The notes: generated from the letters alone by a model not told the origin. DNA of 64,000 nucleotides from G963663315 sp965116335 (GCA_965116335.1 OZ220677.1:1240001-1304000), one strand, 5' to 3'. Counted from the first letter of the stretch, positions 54,617-63,057 are shown. A program made the numbers and translations.

Positions 54617-55225
54617 TCAATCGTAAGCACAATCCTGCGTATAGCAATGCGGTCTTGATCGCCAGGTTCCGCCATAAGGATGGGATCTTCGGCGACCGAT
54701 ATAGATGGAATTATCATCATCCTGCACGGTAACCGTACAAGAGGCTATCGCATCGGCATCACTGCTACTACCGGGAGGGCCTACATAAATCGTGCCGGTG
54801 GCATTACCTGCCTTGCGATATTCTCCTCTGCCATAAACATTGACTTCAATTTTCTTCGTTTCACCTGCCGCTACATTATATTGTAGCGAAGGCCGAATAC
54901 CTCCTGCAGGGTCCGCGATCACGAACCTCAATTGTCCAGAACCCTGCCAAACCAACCACTGTCCGCCGGTAGTGGCGTTAATCGTAATCCAGGCACTCTT
55001 GACACGTCGAGGCTCTGGCTCAATAGCATCACTCCAATCGCTTGTGCCCGGCCCGTCCCGGTATTGACAATACCAGCGGCCGCCACAGTCATTGACTGCT
55101 TCAGCGACCAGACCGCCTTCCTTTACGCTGCCCGGACACTGCATCTGGACACTATCTGCCTGTGCGGGGGGGGGGGGGGTGACTAGCAAGAATAAAACAG
55201 CGCCCAAACCAATAATAAATTTCAT
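54617..55225 (-). CDS. Small secreted Calx-beta-like protein with a C14 tract in its signal peptide
   Basis: This 202-residue protein has signal peptide MKFIIGLGAVLFLLV, four prolines encoded by the C14 run, then AQAD-SVQM. The mature part has six Cys (for example QCPGSVKEGG, NDCGGRWYC and the tail HCYTQDC) and a beta-domain ending ASCTVTVQDDDNS, like a single Calx-beta unit. A good ribosome site (GAGG, 7 bases before ATG) supports the start. Loss or gain of one C would abolish the product. It lies in tandem with another single-domain Calx-beta protein, downstream of HepT-MntA. Function is unknown. Confidence 0.75.
   Translation of the reverse strand: MKFIIGLGAVLFLLVTPPPPAQADSVQMQCPGSVKEGGLVAEAVNDCGGRWYCQYRDGPGTSDWSDAIEPEPRRVKSAWITINATTGGQWLVWQGSGQLRFVIADPAGGIRPSLQYNVAAGETKKIEVNVYGRGEYRKAGNATGTIYVGPPGSSSDADAIASCTVTVQDDDNSIYIGRRRSHPYGGTWRSRPHCYTQDCAYD
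55166..55179 (-). repeat. Homopolymer tract: 14 C on the coding strand within the signal peptide
   Basis: Fourteen consecutive G on the plus strand encode T-P-P-P-P at residues of about 16-20. The present length keeps the frame open. The tract and its TAGTC-x-C context resemble the one at 16148-16164. Confidence 0.9.
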
Positions 55226-55302
55226 AACATTACCTCAAGATAAAGAATTGTTTGTGCATCCAGTTTATACCAATACATACAAAATATTCATTCACTAATT
55301 CC

Positions 55303-55319
55303 TGTCAGCGCAATTCTGT
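55303..55319. mobile_element. Seventeen-base match to the ISNCY left end (solo relic?)
   Basis: TGTCAGCGCAATTCTGT is identical to the outer left end of the IS at 23841-23857. The flanking bases do not continue into the IS. It lies between the two small Calx-beta genes. It could be a footprint of excision or deletion, or a conserved end shared with another element. Confidence 0.4.
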
Positions 55320-55369
55320 TTGGCGATATGCGCTCTGTACCTGGTTCACCGAATTTGCATTGGCCCCGG

Positions 55370-55861
55370 TCACTGGCAGTACTGACCCGCGTTCCCGCAT
55401 CCCGCCTTAACCGTTTGATCGTTGTCCATGATCTGGCCGGTCAATGTAATCTTTCTCGGCATACCCTGGATCTGTTCCGTTGGTGTCACCCACCCGGTGA
55501 CGTTATACAGTCCGTTGACCTTCTGGTCGTAGAGCTTGAGCCTGAAGACTTCCGGGGTTTCTTCAGCACTGTCGTCAATCGTGTCCACATAGATCTTCTT
55601 CTCTCTGACTCCCGAATTGAAGGTCACGGTGCCGGTGGTATTATCGTAATCCTGCCCCGAGATGGCCGATCTGTCTTTTGTTTTGTATTTGTAGCGCACT
55701 GCCCAGCCGTTCGGCGCCACTCCGAGCTTGACGGTAAACACCATCTGGCCACCCTCGGCTACAGCGGTATCAACAGCATAAGCCACTGGAGAGACAAACC
55801 CTGCCACCAGCATGACAACTGCAAGCTTCATTACCGCACTATCGAATATTCTCTGTTTCAT
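55370..55861 (-). CDS. Small secreted single-Calx-beta-domain protein
   Basis: This 163-residue protein has signal peptide MKQRIFDSAVMKLAVVMLVA ... VAYA. One Calx-beta domain follows: VAEGGQMVFTVKLGVAPNGW, SAISGQDYDNTTGTVTFNSG, REKKIYVDTIDDSAEETPEVF and ITLTGQIMDNDQ. The C-terminus carries two Cys. I chose ATG 55861 because the signal peptide starts there and GAGG lies about 10 bases upstream. It resembles one repeat of the giant protein at 1-16063 and may share its function or partner. Confidence 0.8.
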   Translation of the reverse strand: MKQRIFDSAVMKLAVVMLVAGFVSPVAYAVDTAVAEGGQMVFTVKLGVAPNGWAVRYKYKTKDRSAISGQDYDNTTGTVTFNSGVREKKIYVDTIDDSAEETPEVFRLKLYDQKVNGLYNVTGWVTPTEQIQGMPRKITLTGQIMDNDQTVKAGCGNAGQYCQ

Positions 55862-55881
55862 TGGTTTAAATCCTCGTAACA

Positions 55882-56319
55882 CTATTTGTATTTGTGGGTT
55901 AATGGATTGTCTGTCGATAGTACCACCTCCCTGGCGAATTGACAAAAATCGGTTGTCGATTTATTACAGATGGCAAATACGATTTCCCAGTTAATGGATC
56001 CGTAGTTGTGAACCGCTATATTCCTGAAACCGACAGCTTTTCTCATTGATTCACAGGTGGTGGGGGTAATCATGCCGAGCTTGTTGAGGGTGGTGAAAAT
56101 ATCACCCATTGTAGCCGGGGCATCCTGCCCGGAAGCGCCGATTATATGACTGCCGATATCAACACAAAGTTGGACCGCACGAGTCAGATTGAGTACCAGA
56201 ATGTCCTGCAGATCCGGTTGTGTTATTAAACTTCCGATTTCGGGAGGGGTTTTCTCCTGTATCCTTTGGATGCACCGGCGCAGGGATTCCAGCTTTTCCG
56301 TAACGATTACCGGATCCAT
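55882..56319 (-). CDS. HepT-like HEPN-domain toxin (DUF86 type)
   Basis: This 145-residue helical protein has the HEPN catalytic motif R-x4-H in GFRNIAVHNYGSINWE (about residues 97-112) and an N-terminal SLRRCIQRIQEKTPPEI helix. HepT proteins are RNases or toxins silenced by a MntA nucleotidyltransferase that AMPylates the Tyr following the motif (here HNY). The gene overlaps the mntA-like gene by 13 bases. The Tyr at the expected position supports a type VII toxin-antitoxin pair. Confidence 0.88.
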   Translation of the reverse strand: MDPVIVTEKLESLRRCIQRIQEKTPPEIGSLITQPDLQDILVLNLTRAVQLCVDIGSHIIGASGQDAPATMGDIFTTLNKLGMITPTTCESMRKAVGFRNIAVHNYGSINWEIVFAICNKSTTDFCQFAREVVLSTDNPLTHKYK

Positions 56320-56693
56320 GCAACTCGCCTCTCAGCCAGCATTCTCTCCCGGAGGGGAAGAAAATCGGCTGTATTGAGCAGGTGTTTGGTCAACAGTTCA
56401 GCATAAACCGTATCATCGCCCAGCAATCTTTTTCCCTTGAATACCTGCCCCGTGATCGGCTCAGGCGCGTAAAATAAATCAACGATATCCACCGGACGAC
56501 CAAATTCTGCACCGACCGTCTCCATGATTCCGAGTTTCTCGCTAGCGGACAGTGGCGCATCAAACAGCAGTCCCAGATCAATGTCACTGCCGGGAGTGGC
56601 TTGCCCGGTTGCCTGGGAGCCGAATAACATGGCCAGCTTAAGAGTCGGGTAGCGGGCGAGGAATCGGGTTAATTGTTCATCAATAGCGGGCAT
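56307..56693 (-). CDS. MntA-like minimal nucleotidyltransferase antitoxin
   Basis: This ~128-residue protein has the nucleotidyltransferase signature LFGSQATGQATPGSDIDLGLL (GS-x9-DxD) and a later Asp in GRPVDIVDL. It is the AMPylating antitoxin of HepT-MntA modules. I chose ATG 56693 (MPAIDEQLTRF), preceded by a purine-rich AAGAAAAGAAAG. Starts at 56723 and 56759 are possible, but a TATAAT -10 at 56735-56730 would place transcription start after the first of these codons. Confidence 0.85.
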   Translation of the reverse strand: MPAIDEQLTRFLARYPTLKLAMLFGSQATGQATPGSDIDLGLLFDAPLSASEKLGIMETVGAEFGRPVDIVDLFYAPEPITGQVFKGKRLLGDDTVYAELLTKHLLNTADFLPLRERMLAERRVAWIR

Positions 56694-56759
56694 TCTTTCT
56701 TTTCTTCGTCGATAGTAGTACATGATTGTATTATAGAACGAAGTATTGTTCTTATTCAC

Positions 56760-57629
56760 TTATTCCCGGATGGCGCGGATGACCGGTGTTGTGTCCGGGG
56801 ACTGGCGATGCCATAGGTAAAATGATTCAGCAGCCTGTTCGACCAGCATCCCCAGGCCATCGTGAGCCTGGTCGGCACCTCTGGATAATGCCCATTTCAT
56901 GAAGACTGTCGGCTCCGCGGAATACGCCATATCATAAATGATCGTACCGGAATCAATGCAGCCTCCGTTGATTCCCGGCAACGCCCCGCAAAGACTGGCT
57001 GCGGTGCCATTGATAATCAGGTCATAGCGCGAACCGTCACAATCCTCAAGGCGACGGCTCTCCAATGCAGTACGGCGGCTGTCCACAGTCCCACAAAACG
57101 CCTCTACCAGAGCATCGGCTTTGGCAAAGGTACGATTGACCACTGTGATGGATGCGGGATGGCATTCAAGCAACGGGCCGAGAACGCCGCGCACTGCCCC
57201 GCCAGCGCCGATGACCAGCAGATTTTTACTGTCCAGAGGAAAGCTGATATTATTCTGGATATCCCTCACCAGCCCGGCTCCATCGGTATTGTCGCCATGG
57301 ATTTTCCCCGACTTCTCCATAATCAGGGTATTCACGGCGCGCGCCAGGTGCGCTCTTTGCGACAAGCTGTGCTGGCCCTGACCGCACAGTCTCCAGGCTT
57401 CCACCTTGTACGGCACGGTAATGTTGAGTCCGGCGCCGCCGTGGGCACAGAAATGACTCACGGCCTGCTCGAAACCACCGGTATCCACCTGGATCCGGTC
57501 ATAACTCAAGGATATGCCGAATTGCCGGGCGAACAGACTGTGTATCAACGGCGACTGGCTGTGTGCGACCGGATTGCCCATCACCGCGAAAGCGGCTGGT
57601 TTCGGTTGAAAATCAAACAGGTCGGTCAT
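56760..57629 (-). CDS. aroE: Shikimate dehydrogenase
   Basis: This 289-residue enzyme has the shikimate-binding motifs NPVAHSQSPLIH (about residues 19-30) and LNITVPYKVEAW (catalytic Lys). DNTDGAGLV carries the Asp, NADP is bound by VIGAGGAVRGVLGPL with the NRT segment following, and the C-terminal DGLGMLVEQAAESF is typical. It reduces 3-dehydroshikimate in aromatic amino acid synthesis. It is co-directional with the upstream thiamine pyrophosphokinase-like gene. Confidence 0.95.
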   Translation of the reverse strand: MTDLFDFQPKPAAFAVMGNPVAHSQSPLIHSLFARQFGISLSYDRIQVDTGGFEQAVSHFCAHGGAGLNITVPYKVEAWRLCGQGQHSLSQRAHLARAVNTLIMEKSGKIHGDNTDGAGLVRDIQNNISFPLDSKNLLVIGAGGAVRGVLGPLLECHPASITVVNRTFAKADALVEAFCGTVDSRRTALESRRLEDCDGSRYDLIINGTAASLCGALPGINGGCIDSGTIIYDMAYSAEPTVFMKWALSRGADQAHDGLGMLVEQAAESFYLWHRQSPDTTPVIRAIRE

Positions 57630-57667
57630 GGCAATAATCAGCGCGAAGCAGTAGGGCAGCCTGTCGA

Positions 57668-58279
57668 CTAATCCAGTTCCTCAAAAAAGACAAAAACCGG
57701 GCGGGAGCATTCCAGTCGTATTGTACCACTTCCGATATTACTCAGGCCCAGCGAAGTCAACGGTTTGAACAGGGTTGGTTCGGGACATGGATACAGACAA
57801 TCGCCCTCGACCTTGATCCGGCTTTCTTCCAGCGCGCCGAGACTGAATCCGCCATGACGGCAAAAGCTCCAGCACCCAGCGGAACAGGCCAGTACCTGGT
57901 CATCAAACCACACCCGCGCTGGCGCCGCTGTGGTCAGAAACTGATGCGCTTCACCCAGATTGAACATTTCATGGTCCCGTCTCCCGCCCAGAAATCCAAG
58001 CAGATGAATCTCTGAAAATCCTTGCGGGATATGGGTCAGGGCAAAAGCCAGATCCGAGAAATCCTTATCCCGATTCAACATTACATCCAGTTCGCCATCG
58101 AAAGAATCGCCATCACCGACCGCAATACCCTGGCCGGGTTTTCGGCAACGCGCTCCACCATCGACAAATATGACCGGCTCGCGCAAAACCGCCGATGGAT
58201 CACAAAACGGCCCGACCAGCGTCAGATTTTTTTGATCCTGGAACTGATCCAGATAACGCTTGATAGACCCGGATGACAT
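57668..58279 (-). CDS. Thiamine pyrophosphokinase-like protein
   Basis: This 203-residue protein has VIFVDGGARCRKPGQGIAVG, then DGDS, then LNRDKDFSDLAFAL and IHLLGFLGGRRDHEMFNLGE. These correspond to the DGGxxR...GDxDS...KDxTDxxxAL...GxxGGRxDH blocks of thiamine pyrophosphokinase. It would make thiamine diphosphate from thiamine and ATP. The canonical D-x-TD is D-F-SD here. I chose ATG 58279 so that it does not overlap the regulator gene. The C-terminal domain is divergent, so a different substrate is possible. Confidence 0.7.
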   Translation of the reverse strand: MSSGSIKRYLDQFQDQKNLTLVGPFCDPSAVLREPVIFVDGGARCRKPGQGIAVGDGDSFDGELDVMLNRDKDFSDLAFALTHIPQGFSEIHLLGFLGGRRDHEMFNLGEAHQFLTTAAPARVWFDDQVLACSAGCWSFCRHGGFSLGALEESRIKVEGDCLYPCPEPTLFKPLTSLGLSNIGSGTIRLECSRPVFVFFEELD

Positions 58280-58322
58280 GAGATTCAATGCCTGTGAAAC
58301 GCCGCGCAACGCACGATTGCGC

Positions 58323-58964
58323 TCAACCCAGCCCCTCTTCCACCGCAATTACGGCAGCTTCCACTCTGGAATGGACATTGAGTTTTCTGAGAATGGATTT
58401 GACGTGCAGCTTGACCGTACCGTCAGTAATACCGAGGTCTCTGGCAATGATTTTATTGCTCCAGCCTTTGGTTATATCGCGCAGCACATCCATCTCTCTG
58501 GCGGTCAATACATCACGCACCGAGCGCGGGGAAGTATAAGGATCAGTGGTTGCCTTTTTCTGCACAGCGCTGGCCAGCACCCCGGTCAGGTCCGGAGCGA
58601 CAACGGTTTCACCGGCCAGTACGTTTTTTAACGATTTGACCAGATCATCCGGGTCCATGTCTTTCAGCAGATAACCCTGGGCACCCAGTTGCAGGGATTC
58701 GACCAGGTCTTTTTCCTCACTGGAAGTCGATAACATGACGACCGGAGTTTGAATGCGGGCCCGGCGTATCCACTGCAATACCTCAAGCCCGCTCATATCC
58801 GGCATCCTCAAATCAAGCAGGATGATTTGAAACTCCTGGTCAGCCAGCAATTTCATGCCACTCTCGCCGTCTCCAGCCTCCACCACATCAATTCTTCTTC
58901 TCTCCAGCAGGCTGGAAAGGCCGGCCCGGAACAGTGTATGGTCATCAATTACAAGTAGCTTCAT
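58323..58964 (-). CDS. NarL/FixJ-type response regulator
   Basis: This 213-residue protein has a receiver domain with acidic pocket VIDDH, phospho-acceptor Asp in IILLDLRMPDMSGLEV (about residue 54), VMLSTS and LLKDMD. A LuxR-type HTH follows (LTAREMDVLRDITKGWSNKI, then TDGTVKLHVKSILRKL). It lies 3 bases after the kinase gene, so they form a two-component system. Position just downstream of dsrN suggests, but does not prove, control linked to sulfur or redox metabolism. Confidence 0.92.
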   Translation of the reverse strand: MKLLVIDDHTLFRAGLSSLLERRRIDVVEAGDGESGMKLLADQEFQIILLDLRMPDMSGLEVLQWIRRARIQTPVVMLSTSSEEKDLVESLQLGAQGYLLKDMDPDDLVKSLKNVLAGETVVAPDLTGVLASAVQKKATTDPYTSPRSVRDVLTAREMDVLRDITKGWSNKIIARDLGITDGTVKLHVKSILRKLNVHSRVEAAVIAVEEGLG

Positions 58965-58967
58965 GTG

Positions 58968-59627
58968 CTATCGTTCCGGCTGCGGGAAGGTAAGACGAAT
59001 ACGGGTGCCTTCACCGGGAATGCTGTCGATGTCCAGTTCACCACCCATCCGGGCAGCCCGCTCGCGCATGACTTTCAATCCAAAATGCTCATCCCTGCCG
59101 TCCCGCGGCAACGCCGGATCGAAGCCGCAGCCATCATCCTCGATCAGCAGGTGGCAGCGTTCCGACTCCAGAGACAGCATCACGCGAACCAGGTCGGCTC
59201 TGGCATGTTTGCGAATATTCGCCACCGCTTCCTGGACAATCCGCACCACCTGGAACACCACAGCAGAAGCAAACTCAATATCTTCCGCCAGCCGGTTCTG
59301 GAACACTGCGTTCAAGCCGGTTTCATCACGGAATTTGCGAATGATGTTTTCGATCGCCGGAATCAGGCTGTCTTCCTCCATCGGCGCTCGAAATCGGCTG
59401 ATCAAGGCGCGTAACTCGGTATTGGCGACCTCCACGTTGTCTTCCACAATCTCCAGCAACTCGTAAATCTCACACTCATCACCGCCCTGGATGGCGTGAT
59501 CGAGATTACGAATGTGGTAACGGACGCTGGCCAGTGTCTGCGCCAGAGAATCGTGCAGTTCGTGGGCCAGCCAGGTCCTTTCCAGGATACGGGACTGTTG
59601 AATGGTTTTTTCCTGATCGATAAGCAT
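58968..59627 (-). CDS. Soluble NarX-like histidine kinase (HisKA_3/HATPase only)
   Basis: This 219-residue protein has the HisKA_3 motif LAHELHDSLAQTL (phospho-His about residue 23), followed by an ATPase domain with N-box QEAVANIRKHARA, G1 DDGCGFDP and G2 HFGLKVMRERAA. No membrane helix or sensory domain is present. Typical NarX-type kinases exceed 500 residues, so input must come from a partner protein or from redox or ligand sensing by the dimer. It lies 88 bases after dsrN. The upstream region has a possible TATAAT at 59684-59679. Confidence 0.88.
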   Translation of the reverse strand: MLIDQEKTIQQSRILERTWLAHELHDSLAQTLASVRYHIRNLDHAIQGGDECEIYELLEIVEDNVEVANTELRALISRFRAPMEEDSLIPAIENIIRKFRDETGLNAVFQNRLAEDIEFASAVVFQVVRIVQEAVANIRKHARADLVRVMLSLESERCHLLIEDDGCGFDPALPRDGRDEHFGLKVMRERAARMGGELDIDSIPGEGTRIRLTFPQPER

Positions 59628-59714
59628 GATTACTGGTAGGTCTTGTCCCCGTGTTCACTGATCCCCATGTTCAACGGCATTATACTTTGATTTGGTGGCG
59701 GATAAACGGGCGCG

Positions 59715-61112
59715 TCAGGTTTTGCATTGTCTTACGAAATCAACAAACCCCGATACCCAGTCCAGCGCCCCCGCCGAGCGTAAATGGGAGAAACCCGCCA
59801 GCACATTTTTATGCACGATGCCGTCATGCTTCCCATCCAGCCCCCATCCGCGTTTGACCACAAAGGCGAACCGCTCCACTTCTCCGGTAAATTCAACTCT
59901 GGAATAGTGAAACTCATGGGCAGCAATGGTCTCATCCGCCGCTGCCAGTCCCGCCCAGGGTAAATCGCCGGTTTCCTGTAGCTCCACGTATCCACGACCG
60001 ACGGGCTTGTCCTCCATCACCACATCAACCGGCAGAGCGCCGACCATCTCCACCTGCCGCCCCTGCCATCGGATCGAATTCCCCAGATACATCAAGCCGC
60101 CGCATTCCGCATAGACCGGGCCACCGGCATTGATAAAGTCGAGTATGGATTGCCGCATGGCTGAGTTATTGCCCAGTTCATCCATATAAACCTCCGGGAA
60201 TCCGCCGCCAATAAACAGCCCGTCCACCCCATCCGGGATACCGTCATCCGCTATTGTACTGAAGCGGACAAGCCGGGCGCCCTGATCTGCAAACGTCTTA
60301 AGATCATCCGCATAATAAAAACCGAATGCGGCATCATGAGGGATACCAATACACACATCCGCAGACGCGTGGCCCGGGAGCGCTCGCGTGGCAACCTGCC
60401 CGAACCCGGTCTGTCGGGGCGCAGGCGGGCGCAAAACCAGAGAGTCCAGGTCGACACTGGCTGCAATGACCTCCCGAATCGCCTCAATCCGGGACTCTGG
60501 CCGGACCACTTCGTTACCGGGCACAAGACCCAGATGCCTTTCCCTGATCGATAAACGGTCATCGTCTGCAACGGATCCGATTACGGTAAAGTCGGTATGC
60601 GTCTCAATGCTTGATCGTAATTTTTGCTCGTGCCGACAACCAGCCACCCGGTTCAGGATAACGCCGTGAAAGTCAATATCCGGGTCGAACTGCTGGTATC
60701 CGATCAGCAACGGCGCGATTCCGCGAGTGATTCCGCGGGTATCCAGTATCAGTATGACCGGCAATCCCAGCAATTTCGCCAACGCCGCATTACTGTCACA
60801 TCCATCAATCGAAACCCCGTCATACAGACCCTTGTTGCCTTCCACAAGAACCCCTCCTGAGCCGCGGCATTGGCGCGTGAAAAAACGGATGATCTCGGCA
60901 GGACTCTGGGTATTGAAATCGAGGTTATAACAGGGTTTTCCGGCGGCCTGACCGAGCCATATCGGGTCAATGTAGTCCGGACCCTTCTTGAACGGCTGAA
61001 TGTCCCGGTTGCCCCTGCCGAGGGCGGCGCACAAGCCGATTGACAACATCGTTTTGCCGGAAGACTTGTGAGCGGCGGAAAGATAAAAGCCAGGCGGGCG
61101 CTGGTCTGGCAT
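59715..61112 (-). CDS. dsrN: DsrN, sirohaem amidase of the CobB/CbiA family
   Basis: This 465-residue ATP-dependent amidase has an N-terminal P-loop-like SAAHKSSGKTMLSIGL, FKKGPDYIDPIWL, and VLVEGNKGLYDG. The class I glutamine amidotransferase domain has the nucleophile Cys in PVYAECGGLMYLG (about residues 333-345) and FIGGGFPEVYM. Alone it would be called cobyrinate a,c-diamide synthase. Its place after dsrP and before a regulator pair identifies DsrN, which amidates sirohaem for reverse dissimilatory sulfite reductase. Confidence 0.9.
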   Translation of the reverse strand: MPDQRPPGFYLSAAHKSSGKTMLSIGLCAALGRGNRDIQPFKKGPDYIDPIWLGQAAGKPCYNLDFNTQSPAEIIRFFTRQCRGSGGVLVEGNKGLYDGVSIDGCDSNAALAKLLGLPVILILDTRGITRGIAPLLIGYQQFDPDIDFHGVILNRVAGCRHEQKLRSSIETHTDFTVIGSVADDDRLSIRERHLGLVPGNEVVRPESRIEAIREVIAASVDLDSLVLRPPAPRQTGFGQVATRALPGHASADVCIGIPHDAAFGFYYADDLKTFADQGARLVRFSTIADDGIPDGVDGLFIGGGFPEVYMDELGNNSAMRQSILDFINAGGPVYAECGGLMYLGNSIRWQGRQVEMVGALPVDVVMEDKPVGRGYVELQETGDLPWAGLAAADETIAAHEFHYSRVEFTGEVERFAFVVKRGWGLDGKHDGIVHKNVLAGFSHLRSAGALDWVSGFVDFVRQCKT

Positions 61113-61124
61113 TGCAATCAGGCG

Positions 61125-62327
61125 TTAATCGGCAGGTGCTCTGTTTCCAGGCGGGGTTGCAGGCAGGAAAGGCAAAACCCGAATCACCAGCAAACTTGCG
61201 GCGATAGCCAGTGACAAACTGCCAAGACCGAGAGACAGCTCAGCAAAAGTCGGAGAGTAACCGGTTATCACGCCATCATGAAAGCTGCTTGAAACCTCCT
61301 TGTTGGGGAAAAGGACAGAAGGATACGCCTGTCCACCAATGATGATCACATACAGATGTGCCAGACCACCCGGAATGTGCAGGACGCTGGCCAGCAAAAC
61401 CCGGTTCGGGGAAGCCCCGTTAGTACCGGACAGCAGCAAAAGCGGTGCCAGTACACCGAGCCCGATGAAACCGGCCCACAGCAATACAGACAACAGACCG
61501 CCGTCAAGCAAAATGAATCGCTCATAATCGCGGGTTGCCACGTCCCAGGTTTTGGTAATGTGGAGAATCAGTGTGATCAACAAAACCGCACAGATGAAAT
61601 AAATCAGCAGGCTACGAAACTTGCCGAGTAAGCGGGCATCGCCGGTAAAGGTGGACTGTCTCAAGGCAAACAGGTAGACCACGAAAAACGCACAGCCGAA
61701 ACTCAATGACATGGCAATGAACAGTGGTGCCAGAATGACGCTATCATAAGCCTGGCGCGCGATAATCACTCCGAAAATCGAGCCGGTCCCGGTAGTCAGG
61801 ACAATCCGCCAGACAAACGCGAGCCGCCCCACCGGAGTTACTTTGTGCGCCATGCCGGGCTCGAACATCATCCACAGATAGACCATGACAACCAGAATAA
61901 ACCCGCTATAGAGAAAAATATTCCAGGCAAAGATCGACTTGAAATTGTAGTGAGTCATGGCGATGATCAGGCGGTCAGGTCGACCGAGGTCAAGCACCAG
62001 TGCCACCAGACCACCGACCAGCAGAGTAATCGCCAGCAGTCCCGATAATCGCGCCCATGCCTTGTATGCGGGCTTCCCGAACACGGATGAAAGAGACGCG
62101 ATATTCAGAATACCCGATGCGGTGACGATCAGGAAAATCGCGAAAACATGCGGCAAGCCCCAGACGATCTGGTTGTTCATGCCGGTCACCCAGTGACCAT
62201 GATGCTCCATAAACCAGGCAAAATACAGCCCGTTCACAATGACCGCCGCGAAACCAGCCATCAACAGCCAGTATAACCGGCAGTTACAGGCCAGCGTGAC
62301 ATAGGTAACCCGCGGCTCAGATGCCAT
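61125..62327 (-). CDS. dsrP: DsrP, NrfD-like integral membrane quinone-interacting subunit
   Basis: This ~400-residue protein has about ten transmembrane helices (for example YWLLMAGFAAVIVNGLYFAWF and LLTLILHITKTWDVATRDYE) of the NrfD/PsrC family. I chose ATG 62327 because the family begins near there and it overlaps the dsrO end by 11 bases. In the DsrMKJOP complex it exchanges electrons with the quinone pool in the membrane. It lies between dsrO and dsrN as in Allochromatium. Confidence 0.92.
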   Translation of the reverse strand: MASEPRVTYVTLACNCRLYWLLMAGFAAVIVNGLYFAWFMEHHGHWVTGMNNQIVWGLPHVFAIFLIVTASGILNIASLSSVFGKPAYKAWARLSGLLAITLLVGGLVALVLDLGRPDRLIIAMTHYNFKSIFAWNIFLYSGFILVVMVYLWMMFEPGMAHKVTPVGRLAFVWRIVLTTGTGSIFGVIIARQAYDSVILAPLFIAMSLSFGCAFFVVYLFALRQSTFTGDARLLGKFRSLLIYFICAVLLITLILHITKTWDVATRDYERFILLDGGLLSVLLWAGFIGLGVLAPLLLLSGTNGASPNRVLLASVLHIPGGLAHLYVIIIGGQAYPSVLFPNKEVSSSFHDGVITGYSPTFAELSLGLGSLSLAIAASLLVIRVLPFLPATPPGNRAPAD

Positions 62328-63057
62328 GATAGCGCACCCCGGTATTGAGGTTGAGGTCTGCCCGTATCTGCACCGAGGGTTTTTCCCGTAGCTGTCTGTA
62401 CAACTCGCTATCGGGATCATTCAGGTCACCGAATACCAGCGCCTTGTGACCCTTATCGGCACAGGCTTCGACACAGGCTGGCGTGCCACCGCGGTCCACC
62501 CGGTGAGTGCAGAAATTACAGGATTCGACCGTGCCCTTGCCACGCGGAGTGGTCGGAACCTGATCGGTCAGATTCTCATGGATGAACGAACGCGCCTTGT
62601 AAGGGCAGGCCAGCATACAATAGCGGCAACCAATGCATGTGTGTTTATCCACCAGCACAACCCCGTCCTCTCTGCGAAAGGAAGCCCCGGTCGGACAGAC
62701 ATCCACGCACGGCGCCGTTTCGCAATGCTGGCACATCACCGGCAGCGAAGAAGTATGCCCGGTTGATTTATCCTTCAATTCGACCACGCGAATATACTGT
62801 GCGTCGGTCAGTGGCCGACCCTTGCCGTTCAATCCGTGCTCGGTATTGCAGGCATCCACACAGTCGGTGCAGCCATCCGCGCAGCGGGTAACATCAACCA
62901 GCATCCCCCAGCGCACCAGCTGATCCGTTGCCTCCAGCTTGGTATCCGCCAGCGCAAGATCGACCAGCCTGACCCCTGACGCCAAACCGGCCAGCAGGAC
63001 AGCAGATTTTTTCAGCAGCGTCCGGCGCGAGGGAGTAGAGGGCGTCGAAGTCGTCAT
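62317..63057 (-). CDS. dsrO: DsrO, periplasmic iron-sulfur protein
   Basis: This 246-residue protein has a Tat signal (SRRTLLKKSAVLLAGLASG). Four ferredoxin-like cysteine clusters follow (CADGCTDCVDAC, CQHCETAPCVDVCP, CIGCRYCMLACP and CNFCTHR...CVEAC) typical of DMSO-reductase B-type subunits with four [4Fe-4S] centres. It passes electrons between DsrJ and DsrP on the periplasmic side. Its start overlaps dsrJ by 4 bases. Confidence 0.93.
   Translation of the reverse strand: MTTSTPSTPSRRTLLKKSAVLLAGLASGVRLVDLALADTKLEATDQLVRWGMLVDVTRCADGCTDCVDACNTEHGLNGKGRPLTDAQYIRVVELKDKSTGHTSSLPVMCQHCETAPCVDVCPTGASFRREDGVVLVDKHTCIGCRYCMLACPYKARSFIHENLTDQVPTTPRGKGTVESCNFCTHRVDRGGTPACVEACADKGHKALVFGDLNDPDSELYRQLREKPSVQIRADLNLNTGVRYHGI

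Noticed and set aside
59715..61112. Cobalamin biosynthesis gene cobB
   Set aside because: The family is the same, but position after dsrP in the canonical dsrLJOPN order makes dsrN the better call, and no other cobalamin genes are near.
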